Below, piece after piece: positions 18,150 to 28,584 of a DNA stretch of 64,000 nt. Positions within the stretch are counted from its first letter, which is position 1; every line of letters starts with the position of its first letter. A program made the translations under genes and the position numbers. Under the pieces are notes generated by a model that saw nothing but the letters and a program-made list of their open reading frames with translations, was not told the origin of the DNA and did not search any database. The stretch comes from an uncultured Lachnospiraceae bacterium (GTDB lineage: Bacteria > Bacillota > Clostridia > Lachnospirales > Lachnospiraceae): positions 1-64,000 of the forward strand of contig CAJOGN010000026.1 in the NCBI GenBank assembly GCA_905234245.1, given 5' to 3'.

Positions 18150-19738
18150 TCGTCGTTAAGCCAGTTACGAAGTAATGTTGCCACCGCTTCAGGTCGTTCA
18201 TCTACGAACTTCTCTATAAGCACTCTTGCTTCTGACTTATCGTTATAACCAATATCTTCTAATTCTTCTTCCTGAGTTGATATCAAATCCTCAATAGTAA
18301 TCTCTTCTTCAACTTCTTCCTCTTTGTCTTTTCTCAGAGTTCTAAATACGACAATTGCAAGAAGTATGAATATAAGTAATGCAAGAGCAATTTCTATAAT
18401 CGTTCTTAGATTAAGAGGGAATCCAGATGATGGCTGGAACATAGGAACGTTATATGCTGTCATAGAAATATTCTCAGCAGCAATTCCTGTAGCCCTAGAT
18501 ACGCTCTGTATCATTTCATCATCAACATCAGCTCTTTCTATATCACTATTCTCATTCTCGAACTCGGCGAAGGTCTGATCATCTAGCTCTCCTCGCTCTC
18601 TCATATCATCTTCATTATAAATTACAAATCTCTTGGCTACAACAGAAATAGTAGAATTCTCTAAATCAATCGCTCCCACTTCTCTGTCAGTAGTTGTAAT
18701 CCTCTCACTTGGAAGATAATCTTCTGTAACATCAGATGTTGTAGAACGGCTTACGCCATTATCATCAATAACATATGTTGTATCGTTATTATTATCTGTA
18801 CCAGGCACTCCACCTACACCTGATTCAGACTCTGAGTTAGATTCTGTTCTAGAATCCAGATAACCTTGCGTCTGATCATCATTCAGATAATAATTATAGT
18901 CAACTTCATTAACCTTATCAAAGCTCATATTAAGGTTGGCTGCAACCTTAACATCATCATACATTTGCGATCCAAGAAGAACATCCTTAACCTTCTTGGC
19001 AACGCTGGCATTAGCCTTCTCTCTTGCACTCAGATTAGAGGATGCTGTTCCGGCACCTGATGCCGAATCTCCACCTGAGAATAACACCTTGCCGTTGGAG
19101 TCAAGAATAACTATATTGTCAGTATTCTTGTTACCAAGACCTGTTGCAACATATTGAGCAATTCCAGCAGCTGTATCCTCGTCCATTTCTTCTCCACCCT
19201 TGAGATGAAGAATAACATTAGCATAGCTATCTTCCTTCTTAGAACTAATTGTTCCATTGTTCTCTGGAATATTAAGTGTAACCTCAGCTTTCTCAACACT
19301 GTTAATAGCTGTCAAGTCGGTCGCGAATTTCTGCTCAAGGTATAATTTATATTTTTTCTCCTTGTCTGCTTCAGTTGTACTGAAGCTGCCATCGATAACA
19401 TCAGTTATACTGTAGCCCTTGGTAGGAATATTATTAGTACCAAGGAGAATACTTGCAGTAGCTTCATCTTCACTCTTAACGGAATAATTCATGCCATCCT
19501 GTGATACCTGATATTCGATATTCTCTCCCTCTAAGAGCTCCTTTACCTGAGAAGCCTCCTCTGCAGAATTACATTGCACTAGAGAAATCCAGGTTGGTCT
19601 TGTAACAACGTACACCAAAATAACCAGTGCAACAATAACTATAGCTACTGCACTGATTATTATAGCTTTCTGCTTGGTGGAGAACTTCAACCACCATTCC
19701 TTTATTCTGTTCAAAATATTCTGTATAAACTCTGGCAT
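18140..19738 (-). CDS. fliF: Flagellar MS-ring protein FliF
   Basis: TRPTWISLVQCNSAEEASQVKELLEGENIEYQVSQDGMNYSVKSED; two TM segments. Confidence 0.96.
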   Translation of the reverse strand: MPEFIQNILNRIKEWWLKFSTKQKAIIISAVAIVIVALVILVYVVTRPTWISLVQCNSAEEASQVKELLEGENIEYQVSQDGMNYSVKSEDEATASILLGTNNIPTKGYSITDVIDGSFSTTEADKEKKYKLYLEQKFATDLTAINSVEKAEVTLNIPENNGTISSKKEDSYANVILHLKGGEEMDEDTAAGIAQYVATGLGNKNTDNIVILDSNGKVLFSGGDSASGAGTASSNLSAREKANASVAKKVKDVLLGSQMYDDVKVAANLNMSFDKVNEVDYNYYLNDDQTQGYLDSRTESNSESESGVGGVPGTDNNNDTTYVIDDNGVSRSTTSDVTEDYLPSERITTTDREVGAIDLENSTISVVAKRFVIYNEDDMRERGELDDQTFAEFENENSDIERADVDDEMIQSVSRATGIAAENISMTAYNVPMFQPSSGFPLNLRTIIEIALALLIFILLAIVVFRTLRKDKEEEVEEEITIEDLISTQEEELEDIGYNDKSEARVLIEKFVDERPEAVATLLRNWLNDDWG

Positions 19739-19798
19739 GATATATATCCCCTACTCATATCATTAAAATAAATATAGAAATATTAAATAGCGCAAAAC

Positions 19799-20128
19799 TC
19801 ACATTTGCATATTCATTAATTCTTTGTATGCATCTAAGAACTTATCTCTAACTGCTACTGTGTATTGCAACGCTACAGTGGCTTTCTGTTCTGCAATAAG
19901 CAAATCATGTGTATTATCTGATTCACCAAGTGCGAACTTAATCTCTTCACCTGAAGCCGCATTCTGCAAGGAATTAGTCTCACCCACCATTCCTAAGACA
20001 GAATTAAGCACACTGTCAAATGATGTTCCACCATCTGTATTAGCAGGCTTAGGAGCAGCATTAGCGCCATAGCCAGCAGCAGGAACATTAGTTGTCTTAT
20101 ACATTGCATTAAGCGAATATAAATCCAT
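19799..20128 (-). CDS. fliE: Flagellar hook-basal body protein FliE
   Basis: LGESDNTHDLLIAEQKATVALQYTVAVRDKFLDAYKELMNMQM. Confidence 0.95.
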   Translation of the reverse strand: MDLYSLNAMYKTTNVPAAGYGANAAPKPANTDGGTSFDSVLNSVLGMVGETNSLQNAASGEEIKFALGESDNTHDLLIAEQKATVALQYTVAVRDKFLDAYKELMNMQM

Positions 20129-20143
20129 AACAATCTCCTAGAA

Positions 20144-20584
20144 TTATTGACCTATACGAAGGCCTGCAGTAGCCATTCCTTTAACAGCTTCAAATGCAGT
20201 AACATTGGCCTCGTAAGCTCTACTACTATCTATAAGGTTCGTCATCTCTGTTACCGTATTAACATTAGGATATAATACATATCCATTCTCATCAGCATCA
20301 GGATGTGCTGGATCGTATTCCATAATAAAATCTGTTGTTGTATCCTCAGCAACTCTTACAACCTTAACTCCGTCACCTCTGAATTCTGTTGCTCTCTTTA
20401 ATGCATCAGAAAATGTAGGCGATGTATTCTTCTCTTCGAAGGATACTATCTTACGACGATATGGAGTACCATCCTCTGTTCTTGTTGTATTGATATTGGC
20501 AATATTCTCAGCAATTGTATCCATACGAAATCGCTGAGCTGTCATACCTGACGCTGCTATATCAAATGATTGAAATAAAGCCAT
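20144..20584 (-). CDS. flgC: Flagellar basal-body rod protein FlgC
   Basis: FQSFDIAASGMTAQRFRMDTIAENIANINTTRTEDGTPYRRKIVSFEE. Confidence 0.96.
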   Translation of the reverse strand: MALFQSFDIAASGMTAQRFRMDTIAENIANINTTRTEDGTPYRRKIVSFEEKNTSPTFSDALKRATEFRGDGVKVVRVAEDTTTDFIMEYDPAHPDADENGYVLYPNVNTVTEMTNLIDSSRAYEANVTAFEAVKGMATAGLRIGQ

Positions 20585-20603
20585 ATTAATACCTCCGAAC
20601 TAA

Positions 20604-21005
20604 CTACTTAGCTACTGCCTTAAATCGAGCAAATTCCGAACTTATAGACTCGGTCAAAGCCTGATACTTAATCTGCTCTGAAGCGAGTTCAACGTTCTCT
20701 GTGTCAACATCAACATTATTGCCGTCTAAACGATAAGAGTATCCTGCGTAATCAGTAAATACCTTCGGCTGTAAGCTTGCAACATCAAGATTAGTCACTG
20801 CACCATGTAGGTTATTAGCTTTCGTCTTCTCAATTGCCTGCTTTAATGTTGTGTCGAACTCAATGTCTTTTCTCTTGTAGCCGGGAGTATCCACATTTGC
20901 AATATTATGCGCAATGGTTTTCTCTCGCATCCAGCTAGCATCAGCAGCTTTGTCAAGGATATTAACATAATCAAAAGCATTCGAACTAAACATAAGCGCC
21001 TCCAA
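20604..21005 (-). CDS. flgB: Flagellar basal-body rod protein FlgB
   Basis: LDKAADASWMREKTIAHNIANVDTPGYKRKDIEFDTTL. Confidence 0.96.
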   Translation of the reverse strand: MEALMFSSNAFDYVNILDKAADASWMREKTIAHNIANVDTPGYKRKDIEFDTTLKQAIEKTKANNLHGAVTNLDVASLQPKVFTDYAGYSYRLDGNNVDVDTENVELASEQIKYQALTESISSEFARFKAVAK

Positions 21006-21173
21006 TTAGGATAATATTATCCACTCTCCTTTACAATATTATATAGAATATTTTGCAAATTACAAGAGCTATTTTGCATATATTGTGTTTACATTTTCCA
21101 AAAAGCACAATATATATTCATTTTAGGGGATTAAATAAATATATAAGAATTTCAAAAAATGCTTAAAAAACAC

Positions 21174-21201
21174 AAAAAGGACTTAATATAAAGTCCTTTT
21201 T
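21174..21201 (-). terminator. Rho-independent terminator of codY
   Basis: Minus strand AAAAAGGACTTTATATTAAGTCCTTTTTGTGTTTTTT directly downstream of codY. Confidence 0.85.
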
Positions 21202-21237
21202 TAACAATTCCATCCATGAAAAATAACAATATGTAAT

Positions 21238-22020
21238 TTACTTATTATTTATATCGGCAAGTTCTTCAAAAACTAAATCATTAATTACACGAATATATGT
21301 ACCCTTCATTCCAGAGGACTTCGTCTCGATAACACCAGCACTCTCGAACTTACGAAGGGCGTTAACAATTACTGAACGCGTAATCCCTACTCTGTCAGCA
21401 ATCTTAGATGCAACAAGAAGTCCTTCTGTTCCATCTAATTCGTCAAATATATGACATATTGCATCAAGCTCTGAATAAGACAGCGTATTAATAGCCGATT
21501 CAACAATCTGTCTATTCCTTAATTCCTCATCGTGCTCATCATTAACAGCACGCATCATCTCTAAGCCAACGACAGTTGTTCCGTATTCACTTAATATTAT
21601 ATCATCAATATCATAAGGTTTGTCAAATCTATACACGAATAAAGTGCCAAGTCTCTCACCTGCAATATATATTGGTGAAATAATAGCAGAATACTTCTCT
21701 ACTATCTTCTCCTCAAATCCAAGTGTTGCAAGATTAACATTTTCCTGTGTGGAGAGAATACTAAGGAGTCTCTCATTAAGTAATGGGTCAACAAATTCTC
21801 CCACGTTATCTACTACAAGATCAGATACAACAGACAAATCATTATCCCTTCTGCTGTGACTAATCCCTAGAACCTTGCCCTTCTTGCTAATTACAATAAC
21901 ACCTGATTCAAGAATCTCACGAAGCACCTTACATATATCATTGAATACTACCTTAGTAGAATTATTATTGTGAAGAAGATTACCAATCTTTCTTGTCTTA
22001 TCTAATAATTGTACACTCAT
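21238..22020 (-). CDS. codY: GTP-sensing pleiotropic transcriptional repressor CodY
   Basis: MSVQLLDKTRKIGNLLHNN...C-terminal HTH ASKIADRVGITRSVIVNALRKFESAGVIETKSSGMKGTYIRVIN. Confidence 0.97.
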   Translation of the reverse strand: MSVQLLDKTRKIGNLLHNNNSTKVVFNDICKVLREILESGVIVISKKGKVLGISHSRRDNDLSVVSDLVVDNVGEFVDPLLNERLLSILSTQENVNLATLGFEEKIVEKYSAIISPIYIAGERLGTLFVYRFDKPYDIDDIILSEYGTTVVGLEMMRAVNDEHDEELRNRQIVESAINTLSYSELDAICHIFDELDGTEGLLVASKIADRVGITRSVIVNALRKFESAGVIETKSSGMKGTYIRVINDLVFEELADINNK

Positions 22021-22031
22021 TATTCCTAATC

Positions 22032-24107
22032 TTATTCTCCCTGAGTTTTATCCTCTTTGTCGCATACGAAGCCGCACTCCTTATTCTGGCACACAAGCTT
22101 CTTGCCCTTAATAACCATATAATCCTTACACTTAGGACATTTCTTCTCAACTGGTCTGTTCCAATTCATAAAGTCACAGTCAGGATATCCTTCGCATCCG
22201 TAATAAGTTCTTCCCTTCTTAGTCTTGCAGATAATAACATCCTTACCACATTTTGGACAAGGGACCCCTATCTTTTCTAAGAATGGCTTAGTATTACGAC
22301 AATCTGGGAAACCAGGGCAGGCTAAGAACTTGCCGAACTTTCCATACTTAATTACCATGTTACGGCCACACTCTTCACAGACAACATCAGTCTCTTCATC
22401 AAGTATTGTAACCTTTTCTAATGTCTCCTGTGCGCTCTTAACTTCCTTCTCAACCTTCGGATAGATATCTCTTATAATATCCTTCCAAGAGATGTCGCCT
22501 TCTTCAACTCCATCAAGCTCTTCCTCTAGTCTTGCTGTGAATTTCTCATCAACAATATCAGGGAACGCCTTAGTCATCAAATCATTGACGATTTCTCCCA
22601 TCTCCGTTACGAATATATTACGACCTTCCTTACCAATATATCTTCTCTTAAGAAGAGTTGTAATAATTGGAGAATAAGTACTAGGACGGCCTATTCCTAA
22701 TTCCTCAAGAGTTCTTACAATTGAAGCCTCTGTATAATGTGCAGGTGGCTGTGTAAAATGTTGTGTCTCGTCAAGACTTACTAAGTCAAGCTCATCACCT
22801 ACTTTAAGGCTTTCAAGCTTCTGCTTCTTCTCTTCCTTGTCATCATCATCCTTATATACAGAAAGGAAACCATCAAAGGCAACCTTAGATGCTGATGTCT
22901 GGAAGATATAATCCATAGCCTGAATTCTAACTTTAATTACATCATACATTGCATTAGTCATCTGACTTGCAACGAATCTCTTCCATATTAATTGATATAA
23001 TTTGAACTGTGCAGGGCTTAGAGAACTCTTAACCATAGAAGGTGTAAGCGTAACATCTGAAGGTCTGATTGCTTCATGAGCATCCTGTATCTTGCCCTTC
23101 TTCTTATCAACACCCTTATAGTCCCCTACATATTCCTTGCCATATTCGCTGGCAATATAATCCTTACAAGAAGCCTTAGCCTCATCTGATATTCTAATCG
23201 AATCAGTTCTAAGATATGTAATAAGACCAACTGTTCCCACCTTGGAAATGTTGATTCCTTCGTACAACTGTTGTGCTATATTCATTGTCTTAGATATAGA
23301 GAAGTTAAGCTGCTTAGAAGCCTCCTGTTGCATAGTAGATGTTGTAAATGGAAGTGGTGTCTTCTTCTCTCTCTTAGAGTTATTAACACTTTCAACCTTA
23401 TAGCTTGCACCATCTAATTCATTGAATATTACATCAAGCTCTTTCTTACTATTTATATCAAGCTTCTTATCCTTGTTACCATAAAATGACGCCTCAATGT
23501 TATTCTTCTTATTCTTAAGCTTAACATCTAATGTATAGTATTCCTGTGGAATAAACTCTGATATCTCTTTTTCTCTATTGCAGATAATATTAAGAGCTGC
23601 AGATTGTACCCTACCAGCACTAAGCCCTCTCTTAACCTTTTCCCAAAGCACAGGTGATATCTCATAACCAACTACTCTGTCAAGCACACGTCTTGCCTGC
23701 TGAGCATCAACAAGATCCATATCAATATCACGAGGATTCTTCATAGCCTCCTTAACAGCCTTCTTAGTGATCTCATTAAAACTAATTCGACTTACATTCT
23801 TATCATCAAGATTAAGAGCGCTAATAAGATGCCACGAAATTGCCTCTCCTTCGCGGTCCGGGTCAGTTGCAAGATATATCTTATCTGACTTTTTAACTTC
23901 CTTCCTTAAACTAGCTAGTAATTCTCCCTTACCCCTAATAGTAATATATTTCGGCTCAAAATCATTATCAACATCAACACCTAATGCACTCTTAGGCAAA
24001 TCCCTTACATGACCATTAGATGCAACGACTTCATAATTCTTACCTAGAAATTTCTTAATTGTATTAACCTTAGTTGGTGACTCAACAATTACAAGATTCT
24101 TAGCCAT
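22032..24107 (-). CDS. topA: DNA topoisomerase I
   Basis: MAKNLVIVESPTKVNTIKKFLGKNYEVVASNGHVRDLPKS; LITYLRTDSIRIS active site; C-terminal Cys4 zinc fingers. Confidence 0.97.
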   Translation of the reverse strand: MAKNLVIVESPTKVNTIKKFLGKNYEVVASNGHVRDLPKSALGVDVDNDFEPKYITIRGKGELLASLRKEVKKSDKIYLATDPDREGEAISWHLISALNLDDKNVSRISFNEITKKAVKEAMKNPRDIDMDLVDAQQARRVLDRVVGYEISPVLWEKVKRGLSAGRVQSAALNIICNREKEISEFIPQEYYTLDVKLKNKKNNIEASFYGNKDKKLDINSKKELDVIFNELDGASYKVESVNNSKREKKTPLPFTTSTMQQEASKQLNFSISKTMNIAQQLYEGINISKVGTVGLITYLRTDSIRISDEAKASCKDYIASEYGKEYVGDYKGVDKKKGKIQDAHEAIRPSDVTLTPSMVKSSLSPAQFKLYQLIWKRFVASQMTNAMYDVIKVRIQAMDYIFQTSASKVAFDGFLSVYKDDDDKEEKKQKLESLKVGDELDLVSLDETQHFTQPPAHYTEASIVRTLEELGIGRPSTYSPIITTLLKRRYIGKEGRNIFVTEMGEIVNDLMTKAFPDIVDEKFTARLEEELDGVEEGDISWKDIIRDIYPKVEKEVKSAQETLEKVTILDEETDVVCEECGRNMVIKYGKFGKFLACPGFPDCRNTKPFLEKIGVPCPKCGKDVIICKTKKGRTYYGCEGYPDCDFMNWNRPVEKKCPKCKDYMVIKGKKLVCQNKECGFVCDKEDKTQGE

Positions 24108-24126
24108 TACTGCCTCCTAGTATAAC

Positions 24127-25227
24127 TTACTTAATCTTGATATACTGGTTAACGAATACCTCCTTAGCCAGATTCAGTTTGCATAGGTTCATAATTGAAT
24201 TAAGAACTAGTATCATATCAAGATTAGTTTTCTCAATTATTTCTTCTATCCCTTTAGGATAAAAATCGAGAATACTATACACCAATAAATCTTCTTTTTC
24301 AAGAAATAAATTCTGAATATTGTCATTATCTTCTACTAGAAGTGTGTTAATTTCTATCTCTTCAAGGTTATTAACAAAACCTTCTATACTTGTAATAATG
24401 CCTGCCCCCTGTTCTATTAAAGCGTTGCAACCTGCAGAGAGAGAATCATTAATTCTTCCAGGCAGGGCATATATATCCTTGCCCTGCTCTAGTGCAAAAT
24501 CAGCTGTTATTAAGGAACCGCTTCTAAGCCTTGCTTCAATTACAACAACCTGATTACTTAATGCAGAAATAATCCTGTTACGGGTTGGAAAATTAAAATT
24601 CATAGGCACTGTCCCTGGGTACTGTTCTGATATAATTGCACCTTCCTTTTGAATGTCAACATAAGTATTAATATTATCTCTTGGATAACATATATCTACG
24701 CCGCATCCTAGAACTGCAACTGTCTTGCCCTTAGCTCTTAATGCCCCCTCATGTGATGCATTGTCAATCCCCAGCGCCATGCCACTTATAATGGTGTACC
24801 CTTTTTGGGACAGCGTATATGCAATTTCCTTAGCAGCCCATCTACCATATTCAGAGCATCTTCTTGCACCTACTATTGATACACATTTACGGAAATCTTC
24901 TGGAAAATGTCCTATATAAAACAAACCGTAAGGCGAATTCCTAATCACTCTTAGCTTATCAGGATAATTAACCATAGGTCTTGTTATAAGCCCCTGGTTA
25001 TATGATAGGCACTCATGGTATGTCTTATCAATTAATTCATCATCTCTACTGCTTACAATGATATCAGCTATCTTATCATCTATTACACCGCTTGAGAGTA
25101 AGTCACTCTTACTTGCATCATATACTTTCTTCGCATCACCGAAGCAATCTACAATTCTATTTTTATAGTTATTAGCTATATCTAGTCTTGTTAACCATAA
25201 TTCGTATTTTATATTACTTTCTGTCAT
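24127..25227 (-). CDS. dprA: DNA-processing protein DprA
   Basis: VSIVGARRCSEYGRWAAKEIAYTLSQKGYTIISGMALGIDNASHEGAL...GKTVAVLGCGVDICYPR. Confidence 0.95.
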   Translation of the reverse strand: MTESNIKYELWLTRLDIANNYKNRIVDCFGDAKKVYDASKSDLLSSGVIDDKIADIIVSSRDDELIDKTYHECLSYNQGLITRPMVNYPDKLRVIRNSPYGLFYIGHFPEDFRKCVSIVGARRCSEYGRWAAKEIAYTLSQKGYTIISGMALGIDNASHEGALRAKGKTVAVLGCGVDICYPRDNINTYVDIQKEGAIISEQYPGTVPMNFNFPTRNRIISALSNQVVVIEARLRSGSLITADFALEQGKDIYALPGRINDSLSAGCNALIEQGAGIITSIEGFVNNLEEIEINTLLVEDNDNIQNLFLEKEDLLVYSILDFYPKGIEEIIEKTNLDMILVLNSIMNLCKLNLAKEVFVNQYIKIK

Positions 25228-25239
25228 AACTTCAGCCTC

Positions 25240-26775
25240 CTATAAGCAATTCTCAAAATATTTCTTGTCAAGCCCACGATATAATAGTGACTCCTTTAGA
25301 TGAAGCACATTAATTCGTTCATCACCTGCCATATCAGCTATTGTTCTTGCTACTCTAAGAAGCTTATAATATGTTCTTCCAGTCAGAGCATATCTATCAT
25401 ATATATCCTCCATAAACTGATTCTCTTCTTCTCCTAAAGCACAGTACTTGTCAATGTCACTTGACGGAATGTTACTGTTGTAATTATATGTCTCGTTAAT
25501 GTATCGCTTCTTCTGGATGTTATGCGCCTTAATTACCCTGTCTCTAATCACCTCAGATGATTCATTATCTTCTGTTGCAACAATATCTTTATAGCTTACT
25601 GTGGCAGCTTCAGCACACATATCAATCCTGTCAAGCAGAGGCTGTGACAGCTTGTTGTAATATCTCCTTATAGAGTTGCGGTCGCATCTACATTTGTTAA
25701 GATCAGGATAATATCCACAAGAGCATGGATTCATTGCACACACAAGCATAAAGTTAGAAGGATAAGTATATTTACCAGATGCCCTTGATATACTAACCTC
25801 TCCATCCTCCATAGGTTGACGAAGCATCTCAAGAGTAGTCTTAGGAAACTCTGTAAGTTCATCAAGAAATAACACACCATTATGAGCTAAGGATATCTCC
25901 CCTGGATGAGGAATTGCGCCACCACCAATGAGTCCCTGGGGACTTACAGTATGATGGGGATTCCTAAATGGTCTGTCGTTAATAATTCTAGGATTGTCCT
26001 TAAATCGTCCACTTACACTTGCAATCTTAGAACTTACAATACATTCTTCATTTGTCATAGGTGGAAGAATTGTAGGAATTGATTTCGCAATCATTGTCTT
26101 GCCAGCACCTGGCGGGCCTATCATAAGGAAATTATGCATGCCTGACACTGCAATCTCACAAGCACGCCTTAGAACCTTCTGTCCATTAATATTGGCAAAA
26201 TCATGCTTTGTATTATCTGTTTTATCATTAGATATTATTATCTCATCTTCATAATAAGGTACATCACCTTCATTAAGATAATTAATTACATCCAGCAAAT
26301 GTTTGACTGGGATAATCTTAATTCCTTTGGCAAGACTAGCCTCTGAATAATTATCGTAGGGTACTATACATTCACTTATTCCATGTTCTAATGCATCAAG
26401 AAGAATAGGTAGCACCCCTGTTACCCCATTAATCTGACCAGATAGGCCTAATTCACCTATCATCATGATACTGTCATTATCTTCTCTCTCAATTACTGAC
26501 ATTGCTTCAAGAATCGCAATGGCAAGAGGCAAATCAAATCCACAGCCTTGCTTTTTAATTGATGCAGGCGCAATATTGACAGTAATCCTCTTAGGTGGCA
26601 GTAAGAAGCCGCAATTTTTCATTGCAGTTCTGACTCTCTCTTTAGCCTCCTTAACCTCAGAAGACAAGAAGCCCACCATCTCAAAATAAGGCATACCGTC
26701 ACTGACATCTGCCTCAACCTTCACAATAGTAGACGTAATTCCTTTCAGAATCGCCGTAGTAATACAACTATACAT
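25240..26775 (-). CDS. comM: YifB family Mg chelatase-like AAA ATPase (ComM)
   Basis: GPPGAGKTMIAKSIPTILPPM, FRNPHHTVSPQGLIGGGAIPHPGEISLAHNGVLFLDELTEF. Confidence 0.95.
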   Translation of the reverse strand: MYSCITTAILKGITSTIVKVEADVSDGMPYFEMVGFLSSEVKEAKERVRTAMKNCGFLLPPKRITVNIAPASIKKQGCGFDLPLAIAILEAMSVIEREDNDSIMMIGELGLSGQINGVTGVLPILLDALEHGISECIVPYDNYSEASLAKGIKIIPVKHLLDVINYLNEGDVPYYEDEIIISNDKTDNTKHDFANINGQKVLRRACEIAVSGMHNFLMIGPPGAGKTMIAKSIPTILPPMTNEECIVSSKIASVSGRFKDNPRIINDRPFRNPHHTVSPQGLIGGGAIPHPGEISLAHNGVLFLDELTEFPKTTLEMLRQPMEDGEVSISRASGKYTYPSNFMLVCAMNPCSCGYYPDLNKCRCDRNSIRRYYNKLSQPLLDRIDMCAEAATVSYKDIVATEDNESSEVIRDRVIKAHNIQKKRYINETYNYNSNIPSSDIDKYCALGEEENQFMEDIYDRYALTGRTYYKLLRVARTIADMAGDERINVLHLKESLLYRGLDKKYFENCL

Positions 26776-26865
26776 TTACAACTTAGGGAATTAAAAATAC
26801 ATAAATAGATTGTTAATATTTGAAATATAGATGTGATTATACTAACACACATTAGTAATATTCTC

Positions 26866-26896
26866 AAATAAAAAATGGCTCCTATTAAGGAGCCAC
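26866..26896 (-). terminator. Rho-independent terminator of trpS
   Basis: Minus strand TGGCTCCTTAATAGGAGCCATTTTTTATTTG downstream of trpS. Confidence 0.85.
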
Positions 26897-26904
26897 ATTC
26901 ATAA

Positions 26905-27912
26905 TTATCTTATCATCTCTGTTAAGCCAACCTTCTTCATAACCTTGCGAAGTGTCTTATTGGCAAAATATGCCGCTTTCTCATCATTTTGCTTAATACA
27001 TCCTTCTATGTATGCCTTGTCTTTGAGAAGGCGCTCATATTCAGCCTGAAGAGGTGCTAATTCATTAGCAACTGCCTCTCCCACAGCAATCTTGAAGTCA
27101 CCATAGCCCTTGCCAGCGAATTCAGCTTGAATATCATCAAGAGTTTCGCCTGTAACAGCACTTAATATATCCATTAGATTACTAATTCCTGGCTTAGCTT
27201 CTGGATCATATCTAACCTCTGTATCAGAATCAGTAACAGCTCTTTTGAACTTCCTAATAATTGTGTCCTTATCATCAAGGAGCATAATTGTTGCATTAGC
27301 ATTTTCATCAGACTTAGACATCTTCTTAGTAGGCTCTGCAAGAGACATTATTCTTGCACCACTCTTACCAATATAAGCTTCTGGAATAGTGAATATATCG
27401 CCATATATATTATTGAATCTCTCTGCAATATCTCTTGTAATCTCAAGATGTTGCATCTGATCCTTACCTACAGGTACAACATTGGCCTGATACAGCAAAA
27501 TGTCAGCAGCCATAAGCACAGGATATGTAAATAATCCTGCATTAATATTATCAGCATGCTTAGCAGACTTATCCTTGAACTGTGTCATTCTGTTAAGCTC
27601 ACCCATATAAGTAAAGCAATCTAGAATCCACGCAAGCTGTGTATGTGCAGGCACATGTGACTGATAATATACGCAATTAACCTCAGGGTCTAATCCAGCT
27701 GCAACATATAATGCATATAGCTTTCTTGCATTCTGACGAAATTCAGTAGGATTTTGTCTTACTGTCAGAGAATGAAGGTCCATTACTCCGAAGAAGCAAT
27801 CGAATTCTTCATTAAGATTAACCCAATTCTTAAGAGCTCCTAAGTAGTTACCTAATGTTAGAGAATTGGTAGCCTGCATTCCAGAATATAGTATTTTCTT
27901 TTCATCACTCAT
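26905..27912 (-). CDS. trpS: Tryptophanyl-tRNA synthetase
   Basis: LYSGMQATNSLTLGNYLGALKNW, AEPTKKMSKSD (KMSKS). Confidence 0.97.
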   Translation of the reverse strand: MSDEKKILYSGMQATNSLTLGNYLGALKNWVNLNEEFDCFFGVMDLHSLTVRQNPTEFRQNARKLYALYVAAGLDPEVNCVYYQSHVPAHTQLAWILDCFTYMGELNRMTQFKDKSAKHADNINAGLFTYPVLMAADILLYQANVVPVGKDQMQHLEITRDIAERFNNIYGDIFTIPEAYIGKSGARIMSLAEPTKKMSKSDENANATIMLLDDKDTIIRKFKRAVTDSDTEVRYDPEAKPGISNLMDILSAVTGETLDDIQAEFAGKGYGDFKIAVGEAVANELAPLQAEYERLLKDKAYIEGCIKQNDEKAAYFANKTLRKVMKKVGLTEMIR

Positions 27913-27948
27913 TTTATAATTCCTTACTCTTTCTATTATTTATATTTA

Positions 27949-28584
27949 TTATAATTTGTATCTGTTAATGTTAGCAGCAACTCGTTTCTGATTCTTGTCT
28001 ATGTTAGCCTTAATCGCTGCAGTAATCTTCTTAACTAGTTTAACTTTCCTGTCAGTGTGAAGAATCTCTTTTCTAATATAATCATTAGCAGCTTCTTCTC
28101 CATTCTCAGCAAGATAAGTAAGAAGCATAACAAGCAGTGCCTCAGTATCAGGGTGCATCATATATCTTTTCTTGCCCTTTTCATAATACTCTAACGCACT
28201 ACTGTCAGTATATTTGTCCTTCTGGTAATTCTTACTTGCCATTACTCTGTCAACATACATTTCCACCACGTATTTTACAGGCATCTTGTTACCTTCAATA
28301 GGATGTCCCTTCTTCAATGTATAGTCAATCCAGTATTCAAAATGATGCTTATTCCTGCCCTTATGATGAAGCCACGCGTATGAGACTCCTCTCTTCTTAC
28401 GTTCCGTATTATTAGGGCTTTCAGTACCTTTATAGTATAAGCATCCAGGAATAAATTCTATGGGATTATATTTGGACAGGTCATGCAGTAGTCCCTGCCT
28501 GTATAAGCCCACTTCAAAGCATCCCTTCATAACAAGATGGCGATGCCTAGTTATTGTTCTGTAATGACTTATTGGTCGAATCAT
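27949..28584 (-). CDS. DUF5662 family protein
   Basis: MIRPISHYRTITRHRHLVMKGCFEVGLYRQGLLHDLSKYNPIEF...GVSYAWLHHKGRNKHHFEYW. Start at internal Met preferred over ORF-track 28611. Confidence 0.75.
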   Translation of the reverse strand: MIRPISHYRTITRHRHLVMKGCFEVGLYRQGLLHDLSKYNPIEFIPGCLYYKGTESPNNTERKKRGVSYAWLHHKGRNKHHFEYWIDYTLKKGHPIEGNKMPVKYVVEMYVDRVMASKNYQKDKYTDSSALEYYEKGKKRYMMHPDTEALLVMLLTYLAENGEEAANDYIRKEILHTDRKVKLVKKITAAIKANIDKNQKRVAANINRYKL